Of a stretch of DNA of 64,000 nt, positions 20,952-33,894 are shown in pieces. The notes beneath the pieces are model-generated. The model ran no database searches, was not told the origin of the DNA, and saw nothing but the letters and a program-made list of their open reading frames with translations. Where the stretch lies: NCBI GenBank assembly GCA_003254905.1, contig QANU01006283.1, positions 302,900-366,899 on the forward strand, in the 5' to 3' direction. The translations under genes were made by a program, and so were the position numbers. Positions within the stretch are counted from its first letter, which is position 1; every line of letters starts with the position of its first letter. Origin of the DNA: Nissolia schottii (lineage: Eukaryota > Streptophyta > Magnoliopsida > Fabales > Fabaceae).

Positions 20952-23900
20952 CTAATGCCTCCTTGGGGCACCATCAAAGGCACAACCTGAACTAGTAGGA
21001 GTAATGTCACCGTCAGATTGTGACCCTGAGAATCCATGATGAAATCCATTCATTAGCGATGCTGGATTCGGTGACCACTCGTAGCACCCAATTTGTGCAT
21101 TGTTATTATTATTATTGCTTGGTACATAGCTGGCCACTTCTGTAGTAGATTTGTCACCATAATAATCACTCTGATCATATGTTACAACTGAAGCTGGATG
21201 ATTGTTTGGAAATTGCTCCACGGTTTGATCACCTGTTATGTTCACATCAATGTCAATTGAATCATCAATTAATGTCACATGTATGAAAAATTTTGAAAAT
21301 TATAAATTAATTTGGAACTTTTCGCATTGAGTTTAAGATTGAATGAATCAACTTAATTTTTCTATGAACTAATAAATAATGGTGAAAAATGTTTTAATTG
21401 AACATACCCTGGGTTAAAAAAGCAATGTTATCATTCAAAACCCCATCAAATTCGTCCAAATTATGCCATCTCGCATATGCTTCTCTCACCAATTTCTCTA
21501 TATAGCCCTGCAATTGTAGTCAATATAATAACACCCATTAAAATTGAAAATTATAGAGGATCAAATTAAGCCTAATATCAGTATATGTAGTTGATAAATT
21601 GAGTCTTGAGTAAATCATCGTACTCTGTTCAAATTGCTCAATTCCTTGCTAGAGAATATGTGGCCGTTGATTTCAGCTCTAATTAATTGGCATATTGGAC
21701 TCAAATAAATTGTGAAATGAGGTCCATGGTAGATGTAGATCTTGCTACCCATGTCACAGGTCTTTGCATGCTTGATTGTAACTTCCCACATTTTGTCTGA
21801 CATCCCAAGGCCTAAAATCTGGTTTCAAAAACCATATAACAAAAAATAATTAGTTAATCCACTTAAATTTATTTCACAAAATAAGAATGTAATTTTCTTT
21901 TGATGACAAATTGAAAAATAAGAAATTATAGAGATAGGTAGGTAGGTACCTTTCTTAGCTTATGAGGATCAATAACTGATAATTTGAGAAAGTCTTGTAC
22001 TGTTTTGATCCCTTCTGAGGACAATTTTTTATGGAAAGCTCCATCTTTACCAATTTTCTCTAGCCGCCACACTTCGTCATGTAGCATTGGTGGGTGATGT
22101 TTTTTGTACACTTTAAAAATAAAATATAAAAAATTATTAGGAAAAATAAGGATATCTACCATATAATATGAGTAATAATAATTATTTCCTCAAAATATGG
22201 TAATACCCAAAAAGGTCATTACAAAATAAAAATGACCACTAGATATACTTGCTTGACTTAGTGTCTTTGAAAGCATTGACTTGAGTCTGAACCACAACCA
22301 GCAAGTTGCCAAAAACAGAGTAGAAGTTGGTATAAAATACAATGGAAAAATCAAAGTAAATGGTATTATGCGTCATATATACTTTATGGAATCAATAAGC
22401 TAGGATTATCATGTGGGTTTTCTTATATAATGTCACACTAGGTGGATTGGTGGGGCCTTGGCATCTATTTGCATGATAAGCAAGGTTCTTATATTTGTAT
22501 ATTCTAACCAACGATCACTTTCTAGTCATCATAAAAGAATTGATGTCCACATTAACAAAAGAAAAGAAAAATAAAAATAAAAAAACTGAAAGATTGGATG
22601 GCTGATGGCTAGCTATCACTTGCTTGCTCAAAAGGGCAAGAAAGATATATACCCTTGCTAGTTGGAGGTTCAACCCATGTTTCCATCACTATTACGCGTG
22701 ACATTAATAAATTTTGAACCCTAATCAACTTGAATTTGTACTCTTGCAAGTTGGGTCAGTAAATTATCATGAAAAAGTTGTAATACAATTTATGGTTATA
22801 AGATACTTCCTTTCATCCATTAATTTTTTAATAAACATAAAAGGTGAAAGTAAGAAATAAATTGGAGTAGAGAGACTAATTATAAGAAAAGTTGTAATTA
22901 TGTATAATTTTCCTGTTATAAAAAGTATCAATTGTGTGTGCTAGTTGATTAAGTGAAAAAAATATATATTCCTCTTATGAAAAATTAAAGAATTAATATA
23001 ATTAATGTTTTTTTTATAAAAACATATTTATAATATGTTAAATTAATTAATATTTTTTGTATTCCTAGGACTCAAACTCAAGACCCTCTAATTAAAGAGT
23101 TAATTAAGGTACCTATCACCTTAATTAACCCAGGTTGGTATTATCCAACTATTCATAAGACTAGTCTAAATTAAGAAAGATTTTGATATCAGAAAACATC
23201 CTAACCACTTTGCCCTAGCATCTGATTTTCTTCAAAGTTTACTTTAATTAATTTGTATATTTTTTTCTTGATTTCCTTTTCTTCTTTCTGCTTCTCTTCC
23301 TTAATCCCAAGTCAGGGCACCTCGAGACAATAATGTGCATTCTTAATTGATAATTTAATATCTGCAAATGTCTTATTTCTTATCATATTATTTTGACAAA
23401 TTCTATGAAGTTTTAATTATCAAAATAGTTCTTCTAGTCAGTACAAAAGCTGTTGACTCAAACGACTTCTATTTTCTGAGCATTTATATATGCTTTCATT
23501 TCTGATCAGTAGTTATCAACAACCTATCTAGGTGAATTAAACAAAAGCATATACTTGTACACCAACTAATTATTTATAAATGATAGTTGTTAACAAAGAA
23601 CTATCAACTATGAATGAAATGAAGTCGAAACAACGGTCAAAGCTAATCAAACATCACATATATACATTATAGATCTGCAAATGTGAGATTGAGAGGGACA
23701 TATATGCAATCATTATGGAAGAATTGATTATATAACAACCAACCGAAACGTTGCTAATTATAACCACAAGTGACATTTATTTTAACCACTCTTGCTTGCA
23801 AATAGCAGAAAATATGCTTAATAAAAGACATGCAATTAATGCAAGTTTATGGCATATAACAAATTAATGCATAATATAACCAAAATTTGTAAGTGATTAG

Positions 23901-25357
23901 ATGAAATGGAGTGATATAATTTATTTAATCGTTCAATAATAAATAATAATGTCATATCATTCTAACAATTACATCCTATCAAAAAAATTTAAGTGATTAT
24001 GCATTTTATGTATCAATATAATGTGTGTATTTATATATAGAAATTAAGATGAGAAAAACTCACATTCTCCGCGATGATCCTTAACCATGAATGCCTCGGT
24101 CGTGCCTTGGCGAATGGCAACACCATGGTTATTGCTCCCCGAAGCCACCCTCACCGCAATCCTAAACTTGCGGCTCCTGATCCAGCTGGAGTTATCCGTG
24201 AACTCGATGTCTCCGGTGGGTGCAACCCCGCCCCTCATGGTGAGGCTCAGCTCCCCGGCAAGCAAAGGCCTCTTCCCGGACCTCTCCTTCACTATGTGGC
24301 CATCGAATTGGTCACTAGTCCAATAAGAACCCTCATTGTTGTTGCTATCATTGCCCCCAATTGGGAAGTCTCCATCAAGGACCACAAGCTCTAGCTTGAT
24401 GGGGTGAGGGAGGCTTGTGGGAACCATGTGGCCGCTGCTCTTGTCCATCAGGACTATGCTGATTGGGTTCCCATCAACGTCGAGGATCCGGCTTCCGGTG
24501 AATATTGGGAGGGAGAGCCTCTTGTTGAAGGTGAGTAGCAAATTTGATTGTTGTTGCTGATCTTCCATTAATGCTTTGATTCTCAACGATGGAGACCTTG
24601 TTAAGGAGCGTTCGTAGCATTGTCTACTCAACACTCGCTCAACCTCCTCACTCACCTAACAAAATGAGAATTGGATGAGAAGAAGAAAAGAATTGAACTA
24701 CATATAAACTTGATGATACTAAGACTTCGTTGGGTGCAATTGGGTTTTTGAAGTTTCAAATTAAGACCTACTTGCATATGGAGACCAAACTATATTGATT
24801 TCACTTTGATTCATAATAGGTGTAAAAGTGTTTTATTTTATCACATGCTTTTACACGTGAGACATTTGATATAATAGGCTTGAGAATTAACCTTTAATTT
24901 TAATGATCTGATATGAACGTAATTGCGTCGAAGTTAATCTTTATGTATACCATATATATAAATATTATGGGGAAGGTTGGTGATTGACTTACCACTTTCT
25001 TGAGCAAAGGTTCCAAGGATGAGAAAAGGGTCTGCATGTTTCTCACCATCACCACTTCTCCTATCACCCTATCAAGAAGAAATTTCAATAGATGGATGAG
25101 AAGAGCAACAAGTTTGAAGCATAAGAAGTATATGGAATTGGTATTGAAGCTTGATAAATGAACCAAACTAAAATAAACTTGAGAAGAAAGATTGCCAAGA
25201 AGAGAAAGTAGATATTATTAGTAATGATGATCAAAATGAATGAACCCTAGAAAGATACATACGAAGCCAAAGTCGGTCTAGTAGTAGCTCTCATCCGTTT
25301 GTCGCTCGGCTTATCTTGGTACCCATCAGAATCATCCAAAAACCTTTTCGCGGCCAT
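20952..25357 (-). CDS. CBP60-family calmodulin-binding transcription regulator
   Basis: I build seven exons on the minus strand: 25357-25263, 25068-24993, 24655-24064, 22110-21950, 21818-21624, 21507-21408 and 21232-20952. All splice sites are GT...AG and phases agree, giving 499 residues. The N-terminus reads [20 protein letters not shown], then the family segment [30 protein letters not shown]. Exon 3 carries the conserved N-terminal DNA-binding region ([27 protein letters not shown]). Exons 4-6 carry the central and helical parts ([43 protein letters not shown]). The tail is short and Ser/Asn-rich. CBP60 proteins regulate salicylic-acid and immune genes, some under calmodulin control. At 499 residues it is nearer CBP60a size than the longer b-d type; which clade it belongs to, and where calmodulin binds, I cannot tell. 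Intron 3 is ~1.95 kb and contains a repeat shared with 35.3 kb. Confidence 0.9.
22256..22455. repeat. segment inside CBP60 intron 3, also present at 35286-35485
   Basis: The two stretches are collinear for ~190 bases. The phrases 'tctttgaaagcattgacttgag', 'tgaaccacaacca', 'aagttgccaaaaacagag', 'tagaagttgg' and 'atcaataag-taggattat' are in the same order and orientation, with small indels. It is either a dispersed repeat or a copied piece of this intron. Confidence 0.7.
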
Positions 25358-28300
25358 ATTTTTCTGAACAATTTTGGGACCAGATCAAATCGATTGAGAA
25401 ATTAAGATCGGTGAAAGGGGTTTGGTTGGTGTGAGATTTTTGAAGTTACACTAGATGAAGGGACAAGTGAAGAAGAAGGGGCTACAAATGATTTGCCTTT
25501 TATACCCAAAATTATATATTAGGGTGAAGAAATTGGACTATATAATATAATAATATAATGAAACATATAATATAAAGCTAATAAGACCGAAGCTTCTTGG
25601 AATGATGAAGGAAATAGCCAAGCAGCTAGGAGTAGACAGCAACAAACGGTGTGGCCTAGGATTAGTATCGTATGATGTAACGACTTTGACGTAAACACCC
25701 ATCGAAAGTCAACCAATCTTTGTCTTGTCCATTCTTTTCATTCGGATAAATAATAAGATGATAATTTAGGACAATTACGCTCACTCAAATACAAAATTTA
25801 TTATAGTGAGATTTACAATAAAATATTGGTATGATTGTTCTAAAATTGTCATAAATAATTATTATAAATGATTGTTATTGTAACATTATTCTTTCATGGC
25901 ATGTCTATTAAATTGAATATGAAGGGTAATTTTGTGATTTTTCACCTCTTTTATGAGGTAAATATTTTTTTTTACTAAATTTTTTATTTTTAATAATTTT
26001 TAGAACTAAATTTATTGGACTTTATTGTAATTTTACGTTATATATGATCATATTATCATGAAACGATGACAAAATTTAATGAATTCAGTTTTAAAAATTG
26101 TCCAAAATAAAAAAAATTAATAAGAAATGACATTTACCTTATGAGACATGAAAAATCATCCAATAACTTTTGATTGACTCAATATACAAAATTAAATATA
26201 ATTTTTAAAGTACAAAATATATTGGTCAACTCAATATAATTTTTGAAGTTGTTATTGTAAAACTAAATTGTTTAAACAATAACATAATAGTAATACATAG
26301 AAGTAAATAATATTTGAAAAAAGATTAAATTAAAAATAAATCAAATTAAATACTTATACATATTAATTCTTAAGTAGTGTCTAAAAGTTGATGGGATGAG
26401 TGACTGCCAAATATTAGGACCCAGAAGTTTTGGAACTCCTCTCCCTATATGGATTGAACGACATAAGAAAAACAAAACAAAAGATAGCATGATCACCATC
26501 AGATTCGTGTCAAATTTTTCAAAGTAAAAATAGGCACATATGTGTAGCGATGGTCTTTAAGAATGAATTAATTGTGTGCCTTAAGATTTCAAATCTACGA
26601 TATATATATNTTGCTTAATTTGTAATAAAGAACTTATTTTATTTCATGAACATAATCTAACTCTAAGAATTTCTTTAGTTAATCACAGATTATGGTACTT
26701 TGTCTATATTTGTTTTCTTGTTATGTTTGTCCTTTACGGTTTGATCTTGAATGATAATGATAATAATAATAGGTATAATTAGCAGTTTGGTCAAAGTACA
26801 CATTTCTAGGAAGGACCGGATTGCGTGTTATTGGAGGCCTTCTCTCGATCGAGTTCACCAAGCCTTTGAAAGTCAATGTTCGAAAACAAGAAACTCACTT
26901 GTAATTACTTGTAGCGAGCAACAAATTAGATGGTTCATAGCAGTGTTTATTTAAAGACAAATTTTAATTTTTTTTAATAGCTTAAATTCCTATTCTTAAC
27001 CTTGAAAATTGTTTGAACTGTTCATTCGATGTAACGTACCATTTAGTAGCCACTCAGACCTGGGCACCTGGGCACATCTATTAAACTCACACTAGTATAG
27101 CTTACCTAAATTTTATAAATGTAAGACATCTGAAATTTTATGAATTAATTTTTTAAATTAAGTTAGATCACTTAATTATTTTAAATGATATTTAAGTTTG
27201 TTCTAAGACAATTGTTAGGTCACTCATAAATGTCTGTAAATTTTACGTTTTATATGTCTTAACATGAGAAATGTATTAAAATCTTATATTATTTAAAGAG
27301 AAAGTTTTATAAGTATGAAACATCCACCATCCTTAAAACTAAATTTTAAGGATAATTTATACCGCTAAATTATCTAACAACATCATGCACATCACTAGAA
27401 CTTCAGTATTTTTTATTTTTAATACATTAGACAAAATTGCCAGTTATATATATGGACTAATATATTTCAGTTAACAATTAATAATTATAAGCGGTTATTA
27501 GTTAATCAGTACCAAATGTGTGTAAATAAATAAATAAATAAAAGAAAGGGTTAAGAGTGAATTTCACCCATATGCATGCATTATAACTATATGCTTACTA
27601 TCCCCATTAAAAAAAAAAAAAACTATATGCTAGCTTATTATCACAAGTTGAAATCCATATCTACATATATAGCTAACAAACATTTAAAAAAAATGAAAAT
27701 TAAACTTTGATTTTTAAGAAAATATATAATAATAAGGAATTAAAAGAAATGTCTATGTGCTTTGATTAGAACATCACTTGGTGCTAATTACATCAGCATC
27801 ACAACTGACCACAAGTTCTGCACACGTTTTACCTTGTCCTCTCATACTCGTTTATTGGAGTAGGCCCCCATATAATTGATACTAGAGACCCACGTATGTG
27901 CGACCCAAAAGGCATTATTGTTATGTAAACAAAAGCTAGTGCTGCAATTGAGTTGAGAACAGAAGGTGCGATCAGGACAGAGTTGCCATCATGTCATTGG
28001 TCAAATATTATGACACGATATATTTAAATTCATTTACACATCAGATATAATCTATTAAGATGTAAGTGCGTCTTATATATAAAACTAAAGTGACATACAT
28101 TTTTTTTTATGTGAATGTGTGTAAATTTAAAATATTAAAATTGTGTTTATAAAAAAAAATATTAAAGTTTGATAGCTCCTTCCTATTTCCACATGGCAGT
28201 GTGTCCACGTCACCACTGTCTTTAGCTTAATAGCTTCTAACTCCTCAACATGGCACATGACCCGCTGCCGGCCATTAAAGTTTAGACTAAGAAACATAAC

Positions 28301-29680
28301 AAAACATAAATAATCAATGTTCCAAATCCAAAGAAATTCCAAAGAGGATCACTGATTTTGACTGGAAAAAATGTTGCAGTTCCATTTCAAAAGTCCGCCG
28401 TCATAATCAATACTAGTAATTACGCGGTGATTCTAGTTATATTTTAGTTATTTTAGGTATATAACCCAAATGTTATAAGTGTCAACTATCCTCTCAACTC
28501 ATAATTTATATAATGATACTGAATATATAAACTTTTTTTTCACACTTTCAAAAACTTTTTTAAATACGAAACTAAATTAAACCCGATATGCAACACATTA
28601 AATAGTGAAAAATAATTGTCGCACTTTCTTTCTATTTCTCCACTTACACTCAAAGGTGTGGACTTACTCTTGCACAAACATTTTAAAGCATATACATAAA
28701 CTTTTAAATTAACGTGTATAAACTTTTCAACAACCAAAAACAAAAAATATGACAAAAACGTAAATGAAAACGAAGACGAAGAAGAAAACTTTTGTGTTCA
28801 CATGAATAAACTTTTGATAAACTAGATTTGCACAAATTTTTGAACATATATAAATAAACTTTCTTACACACATACACAAACATTTGAAAAAAATCAAAAC
28901 AACGAATATGATAAAAATGAAAATGAAAATTCTTAAATTCATAAAGAATAAGATAAAAAAATGATGGAAAATTGGAAAACAAGAGAAAAAAATTAAAAAA
29001 AAAAAGAAGAATCACGTATTAAAAAAAATAAAAAATATAAAAATTGACAAATTTTAAGTTATACGCTAAATATTTGTAATTATTTTTATCCTTTATTATT
29101 ATTTTTTGGTCATTCAACTACGCCCTTCAGAAAAAATAAATAAATAAATCAGAGAACGTGATCAGTTCCGCAGAAATAGGGGCAGGATTGTACAACATGG
29201 CGTGGAAGGGTATATTTGTGATCGTGGAGATGCTGCAATCACCTATATATAGTTAAAGCAATAAAGGGACTTCGCAAATCAAGTGAAACTTTCAAGCAAT
29301 TTCTTTGTAACGCCATGACAGGAATGTGAAAAGTTTCCTTTTTTTTTATCTAGGTTTGGTCCACACGACACTGCCAAATAATCAGTACTAAAATATGGGG
29401 GCAGCAATAGTACTATTTCAACGTCAAGAAGACATTAAGTCTCTTTTTTTAAGGTATTAATGTAATTTTAAGCATAATTACACCACTAAACAACTTTTTT
29501 ATATAAAATAAATTTTATTGATCAAATCGTTAAATTATAACTAATTATCATATAGATCATTTGTTTCAAAATTTTTAAAAAATTAAACATCAATAACGAT
29601 GCAGATTTTTTACAAGTATATTCCTTAAGTGTAACAAATATTTTCAATATACATATAATACAAGATTTACAATTGTATGG
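25358..29680. other. 4.3 kb without a recognisable gene
   Basis: The part next to 25357 should include the CBP60 promoter and 5' UTR. The rest is AT-rich. Near 28660-28940 two blocks share 'acataaactttt', 'gcacaaa-atttttgaa' and 'atgataaaaa-g-aaatgaaaa', an imperfect tandem duplication; open frames there are Phe-rich by-products. One ambiguous base is at 26610. I see no domain, RNA gene or clear transposon end. Confidence 0.35.
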
Positions 29681-29687
29681 ACAATGG

Positions 29688-29875
29688 TACTGAAATCACC
29701 ACAAAAACATGACAATTTCAGTACCATTTAAAAAAAACTTGTCATGTGCTGAAATCGTCAAGCAAGGTGGCGATTTCAACACTAACAAGACCTGAAATCG
29801 CCATAGTTAGTGGCAATTTCAGCCCTTTTTTTAAATTCTGAAATCACCCTACACTATGACGATTTCAGTTTTCCT
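29688..29875. repeat. array of four palindromic 'gaaatcgcc' units
   Basis: Four consecutive units at ~29688, 29748, 29790 and 29836 have the form (c)tgaaatcrcc..n..ggcgatttcag. Each can form a hairpin with a ~10-14 base loop. Unit spacing is ~40-60 bases. This is the same design as the 3492-4042 array, with a different core. No coding capacity. Confidence 0.65.
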
Positions 29876-30801
29876 GCCCATATGTTTGTAAAATTCGCAT
29901 CCAACCCATTTTTTGAGCAACAATCATATCCTAACCCATAGAAAAGTTAATGCCCTTAAGGATGCAATCAAATAGATCTTATTTTCACATATTTTTTACA
30001 TATGTATTATATCGATTTCAATGTATGTAAAAAAAGTATCAAACAATTTTAGATTAATGTAAAATTTTATAGGCATAATGTATAAGATATAAAATTTCAA
30101 TCCAAAGGTGGGTTTTTTAAAATAAAAATACACAAATAAGAAGGTATTAAGTGGTGTAACAATAACTAAAAGTTACATCGGTGTAAGTTTGATCTGGTTG
30201 TCTTCCTTATTAGCACATGAGACGAGAGAAACGTAAGGAATAAAAATGCTAATTCTAAACACGTGACACCGCTGAGGGAGAACTTATGAGAGAGTAAATG
30301 TCAGTTTATAATTAATTAAAAAGAAGTAAAAGTACTAATTTACCCCTATTATAAATTTATTATAGAAAGAAAGGAGCTAGATTGTTTGAGTATATGTATA
30401 TGTGGAGGATAACAATGTTCATATCAAGAGTACCCATGTTACCCATACAATTACACGATGTAACCACTCGCTTCTATAGTGGACAATCCTCTTGTGCATA
30501 ACTCCACTACCATTTGAAAATTAAGGCTGAATTTTTCACCACCAAATCGCCAACACCCAAGCCACCTTGTTCCTTTAGTAGTTGAACATGGCTATCCATT
30601 GAACTAGGGGAATCCCCCTCTCACCAATCGCTTTTCACCAAAAAAAAAAAATTATAATGATTCGTAGGTTCAGTGACCTTAAAGTGTAGGATAGAGTGTC
30701 TAAAATAATCCGGAGTTGTGGTGGCTCGTAGAAGAGAGGAAGAAAAAAAAGGAAACAGACGTGCGTTGCAGTGCCCAAGGCACACTATAGCGGCACGACA
30801 C
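29876..30801. other. no gene recognised
   Basis: AT-rich sequence with poly-A/T runs. I see no domain or clear element. Confidence 0.3.
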
Positions 30802-32287
30802 TGAAGTCCCACATTGGAAGCATCATCTAGAAGGGTTGGGCTCCCTTATAAATAGGAGTCTCCCATGACTACTATTTATACTTGCTAATTCACTCAAAAG
30901 TTTGAAGATTCCGTTTTTAGAGACTATTCATTCTAGTTATATTTTATTCTTTTTCTCTTTTTTTTCTTCTGTCCGTGGGAAAGCAATGTCTCCATGTAGA
31001 GTGTTAGGAGCTCCTAACGTTTGTGCTCCTTAGTCGTCAGTCATTTTCAAGTGTGTGGTTTTTTTCGAAGTTTATTTTCAAACCATGTAATTATTTTAGA
31101 AGTTATTTATTTTATGCATGTTTTTATGAAATCCTAAGAGGCGGAACTTAGTATTTTCTTTTAATTATTTATGAAATTAGTTATTATTTAGGAATTCCCT
31201 TATTTATGAAAGTAGCTATTTAAGAAAGCTATTTATAAAAATATTTATGAGGTTATTTTAGAAAAGTCACAAAAACTATTTTTGAACCACATAGGACCAT
31301 ATATCATTATTGCATTAAATATGTCATGTTGCATGTGTTTGAATGATTATGAACAAGCTAAGTTATGTTATGCTATCAAGTTAAGGTGTTTACATTATAA
31401 TGTTCATTTTATTTCATGTTATGATTATTTTAGAAATGTTTTTAAGGAAGCCAGTGACAGCCTACGTTGAGCCTTAGTACCATTGTAGTAAGAATCATGA
31501 CTGACTATCAAGGATCTATGGACTCAAGTAGTGTATCCCCAACTATCGTGACTTATGTTCTTGGGTAGTGCGCCAAACTAAGTATCAAGAATAATCTATG
31601 GACTCAAGTAGTATATCCTAATTATAGTGGCATAGATACTGGGTAGTGCGTTGTAAGTTAGACTGTAATGCTCAGAATTTGTTTGTCTAAATATTTTCCT
31701 TATTTAATGATTATGCTTCAAATAAGGTTATGTTTTATTATAAAGTATTATTATTATTATAAATTTTTTAATGTATGATATATACATACATATATATATA
31801 TATATATTATGCACTATATTATGTGAACCATGTTTAAGAATTGTCTCATGTCGTTGTGGGGTCTGTCATTCACTAAGACTCTCCCCAGAGTTATCACCCC
31901 TTAACCTCCCCCTCCAGTTGCAGATTAAGATGTAGAAGTAGCAGTGCATGGAGTTCATGGTTAGTTGCAATGACATCACGGTTCTTAAGTCAGCAGTCAC
32001 CTTGAGGTGAAGCTATCTATATGACTTGTTATATTTTATTTTAAATTTGTAATCGAGTTAGTGTCTAAAGTGCTCCAATTGTATACAGGTAGGATGTCAG
32101 ACCAGTCACATATTTTACATGTATATTTGTATTCATGTAAAGAGTTTATGTTTATTCTAAAAAGGAAGGTTCTTATTTATTTTTAATTGAAGTTAAAATG
32201 CATGTTTTTATGAAAAGTTTTCATCAGAAGCTTTCGTAAGGAAACTAGTCCCTTGCGTACTGATAATGATTTTCGGGTCGTTACAAA
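30802..32287 (+). mobile_element. LTR-like repeat, family T, copy A
   Basis: It can be bounded as TGAAGTCCCACATTGG (30802) to GGGTCGTTACA (32287), a TG...CA structure of ~1.5 kb. A TATA box (ttataaatag, 30847-30856) lies soon after the start. The part from ~31240 to 32287 is clearly similar to the minus strand of 56640-57620: both have 'agtgctccaatt-ta-a-aggtaggat', 'aaagagttta' and 'aaaatgcatgttttt-tgaaaa', and both end 'gttaca'. No internal coding region or second LTR was found. It abuts a LINE relic on its right. Confidence 0.5.
31504..31650. repeat. tandem duplication, ~76-bp period
   Basis: Two successive units both run 'tatcaaga..tctatggactcaagta', 'gta/gtatatcc' and end 'gggtagtgcg' (31572 and 31650). 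They lie inside the family-T LTR-like repeat. The related copy near 57.3 kb has its own short internal repeat ('cacggtcttg' twice). Confidence 0.6.
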
Positions 32288-32289
32288 AT

Positions 32290-32965
32290 CTCCCCTATAA
32301 ACTAATAATTTTCTAAGGTATCTACTTAGGCAACTTAACAAACTCAAGTAATACATGGGCAAGTTATTAATCACTACTTTAATTAATACTAACTTACTTG
32401 CCTTTGTCAGAACTTTAGAACACCACATACTCAACCTTATTTCTATTTTATCTATCATTGGATTCTAGATGAAGACTCTATATGGATTTGCACCCATAGG
32501 GATCTCCATATACTTAAAAGGTAAGGTGAAAACTTCATGCCCCCAACAATCGTTGTACTCTCACCACCCATTGAATTTCGCAATTGAATGGAATAATGTT
32601 ATTTGTGGTAGTTTATGCTTAGGCCTTAAAGCTTGCAAAAGCAATCAAGCAACACAATTATTAATGATTACGTCATTTGTTGGGTAGAATATGATAGTGT
32701 CATCGACGAACTGAAGATATGTTAAGCCTATCACATCCCACTTAATCTACAAACACTCAATTGACCCCTCCAATATAGTACCCCAATCAACTTATTCAAC
32801 ACCTCCACCACTAAAACAAACAAGAATAGTGAGATAAGACTGCCCTATCTCAACCCTTTTCCATCTTGAATGGTTTGGTAGGCACCCTATTAACCATAAT
32901 AGACATCAAAGCAGAAGAAATACAATCCATTATACATTCCCTCCATAATACTGCGATCTATGTGG
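32290..32965 (-). pseudogene. LINE (non-LTR) reverse transcriptase relic
   Basis: Minus-strand reading gives broken but recognisable plant L1-type RT. The order is IMECIMDC, PTKPFKMEKG, SLISLFLFVLVVEVLNKLI, then LTYLQFVDDTIIFYPT (the F-DD catalytic box, with Val for Ala), and finally the post-RT segment KVLTKASKLVLIKVVINN (32458-32183 frame). Several stops and frameshifts separate these blocks. It is truncated on the left where the family-T repeat begins (~32287), which suggests that element inserted into it. Confidence 0.72.
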
Positions 32966-32969
32966 TCGT

Positions 32970-33550
32970 GTGAGGGGCTGGTAGATTAGGGCATAATACT
33001 CTAAGAATAGGAGTACCGAGATAGAGGCTCCTTAGAAGGGTTGGACTCTGAAGCTCCTCCGTGGGTCTTCAAAGTCAGGGTGGGTGTATCTGCAAGGACT
33101 CTGACTCTCAATTAAGTAGAGGTAGGATAAAAGTGTAGGATCGACAGATATGGGTTCTAGCTGTACCTAGCGAGCTTGATCTCTTTTATACCTAAGGTGA
33201 AGTTTGTGGGGCCGAGATGCATGTCTGGGATAGGGTGATGATTCTAGATTTTTCTCTAGATTCTGAAAAACGCTGTGAGTGGCAAAATTCCCTCTCAGAC
33301 CAGGGATTTCTCCGTGTAACTGGAAGATGAGACCTTAATCCAAGAGGGTTCGTGTGGGCTTTATGGACTAAAGGCCCATGATCCGTGGACCAGGATAGGT
33401 CCTGGGTAAGGTATTTGGGTCTGGTCTGTAACAATAGGTTTAAACCTCCTAAGAGATTAGTATGGTCGAGATTAGTATGATCAATCTAGACTAACAGGGT
33501 TACTTGACCTTGAGATAGGCTAGTAACCACTAACCCCAACCATTAATCAT
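32970..33550. other. unclassified repeat-like sequence, GC-richer
   Basis: It contains 'aggctccttagaagg', 'gggtgggtgtatctgcaa' and a 'cttttatacc' TATA-like site near 33184. It has the look of a retroelement terminal region, but I found no partner copy in this window and no gene. Confidence 0.3.
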
Positions 33551-33894
33551 AAATAATTCTCATAATTGGATAGGATTAGTAACTAGCAACATAGGCGGAA
33601 GTAATGGAAGTCGAGTGTCATAACACTTCTTCTCATCTGAATTCTTCACATAATTTAATTGCTTTCTTTAAATTATTTTTCTTTTATTTTCATAATTAAA
33701 TAAAAATCCCCAAAACACCTTCCAAAAAACTAAGAGGGCCTACGATTGTAAAATAATGTAGTTACTCAATCCTTATGAGTATGACAACCCGAGTCCCTAA
33801 AAAGACTCATTATTACTTGTCGTGACTACTGCTTGCTAGTATTAAGCACATCAATTTTTTGGTGTCGTTACCATGGATTGAGTCTTACCGCTAT
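33551..33894 (+). mobile_element. 3' end of an LTR with primer-binding-like site, running into the gap
   Basis: AT-rich sequence ends 'gtattaagcacatca' and is followed by 'attttttggtgtcgttaccatgga' (33852-33875), which resembles the 'tttttggcgccgttgccgggg' junction of Athila/Ogre-type Ty3/gypsy elements, with changes. The internal region would lie in the run of N. Decayed, and based on motif likeness only. Confidence 0.35.

Noticed and set aside
28540-29015. Phe/Val-rich, membrane-like open frames on the minus strand
   Set aside because: They follow from AT-rich tandem sequence, have no conserved domain, and overlap one another in different frames.
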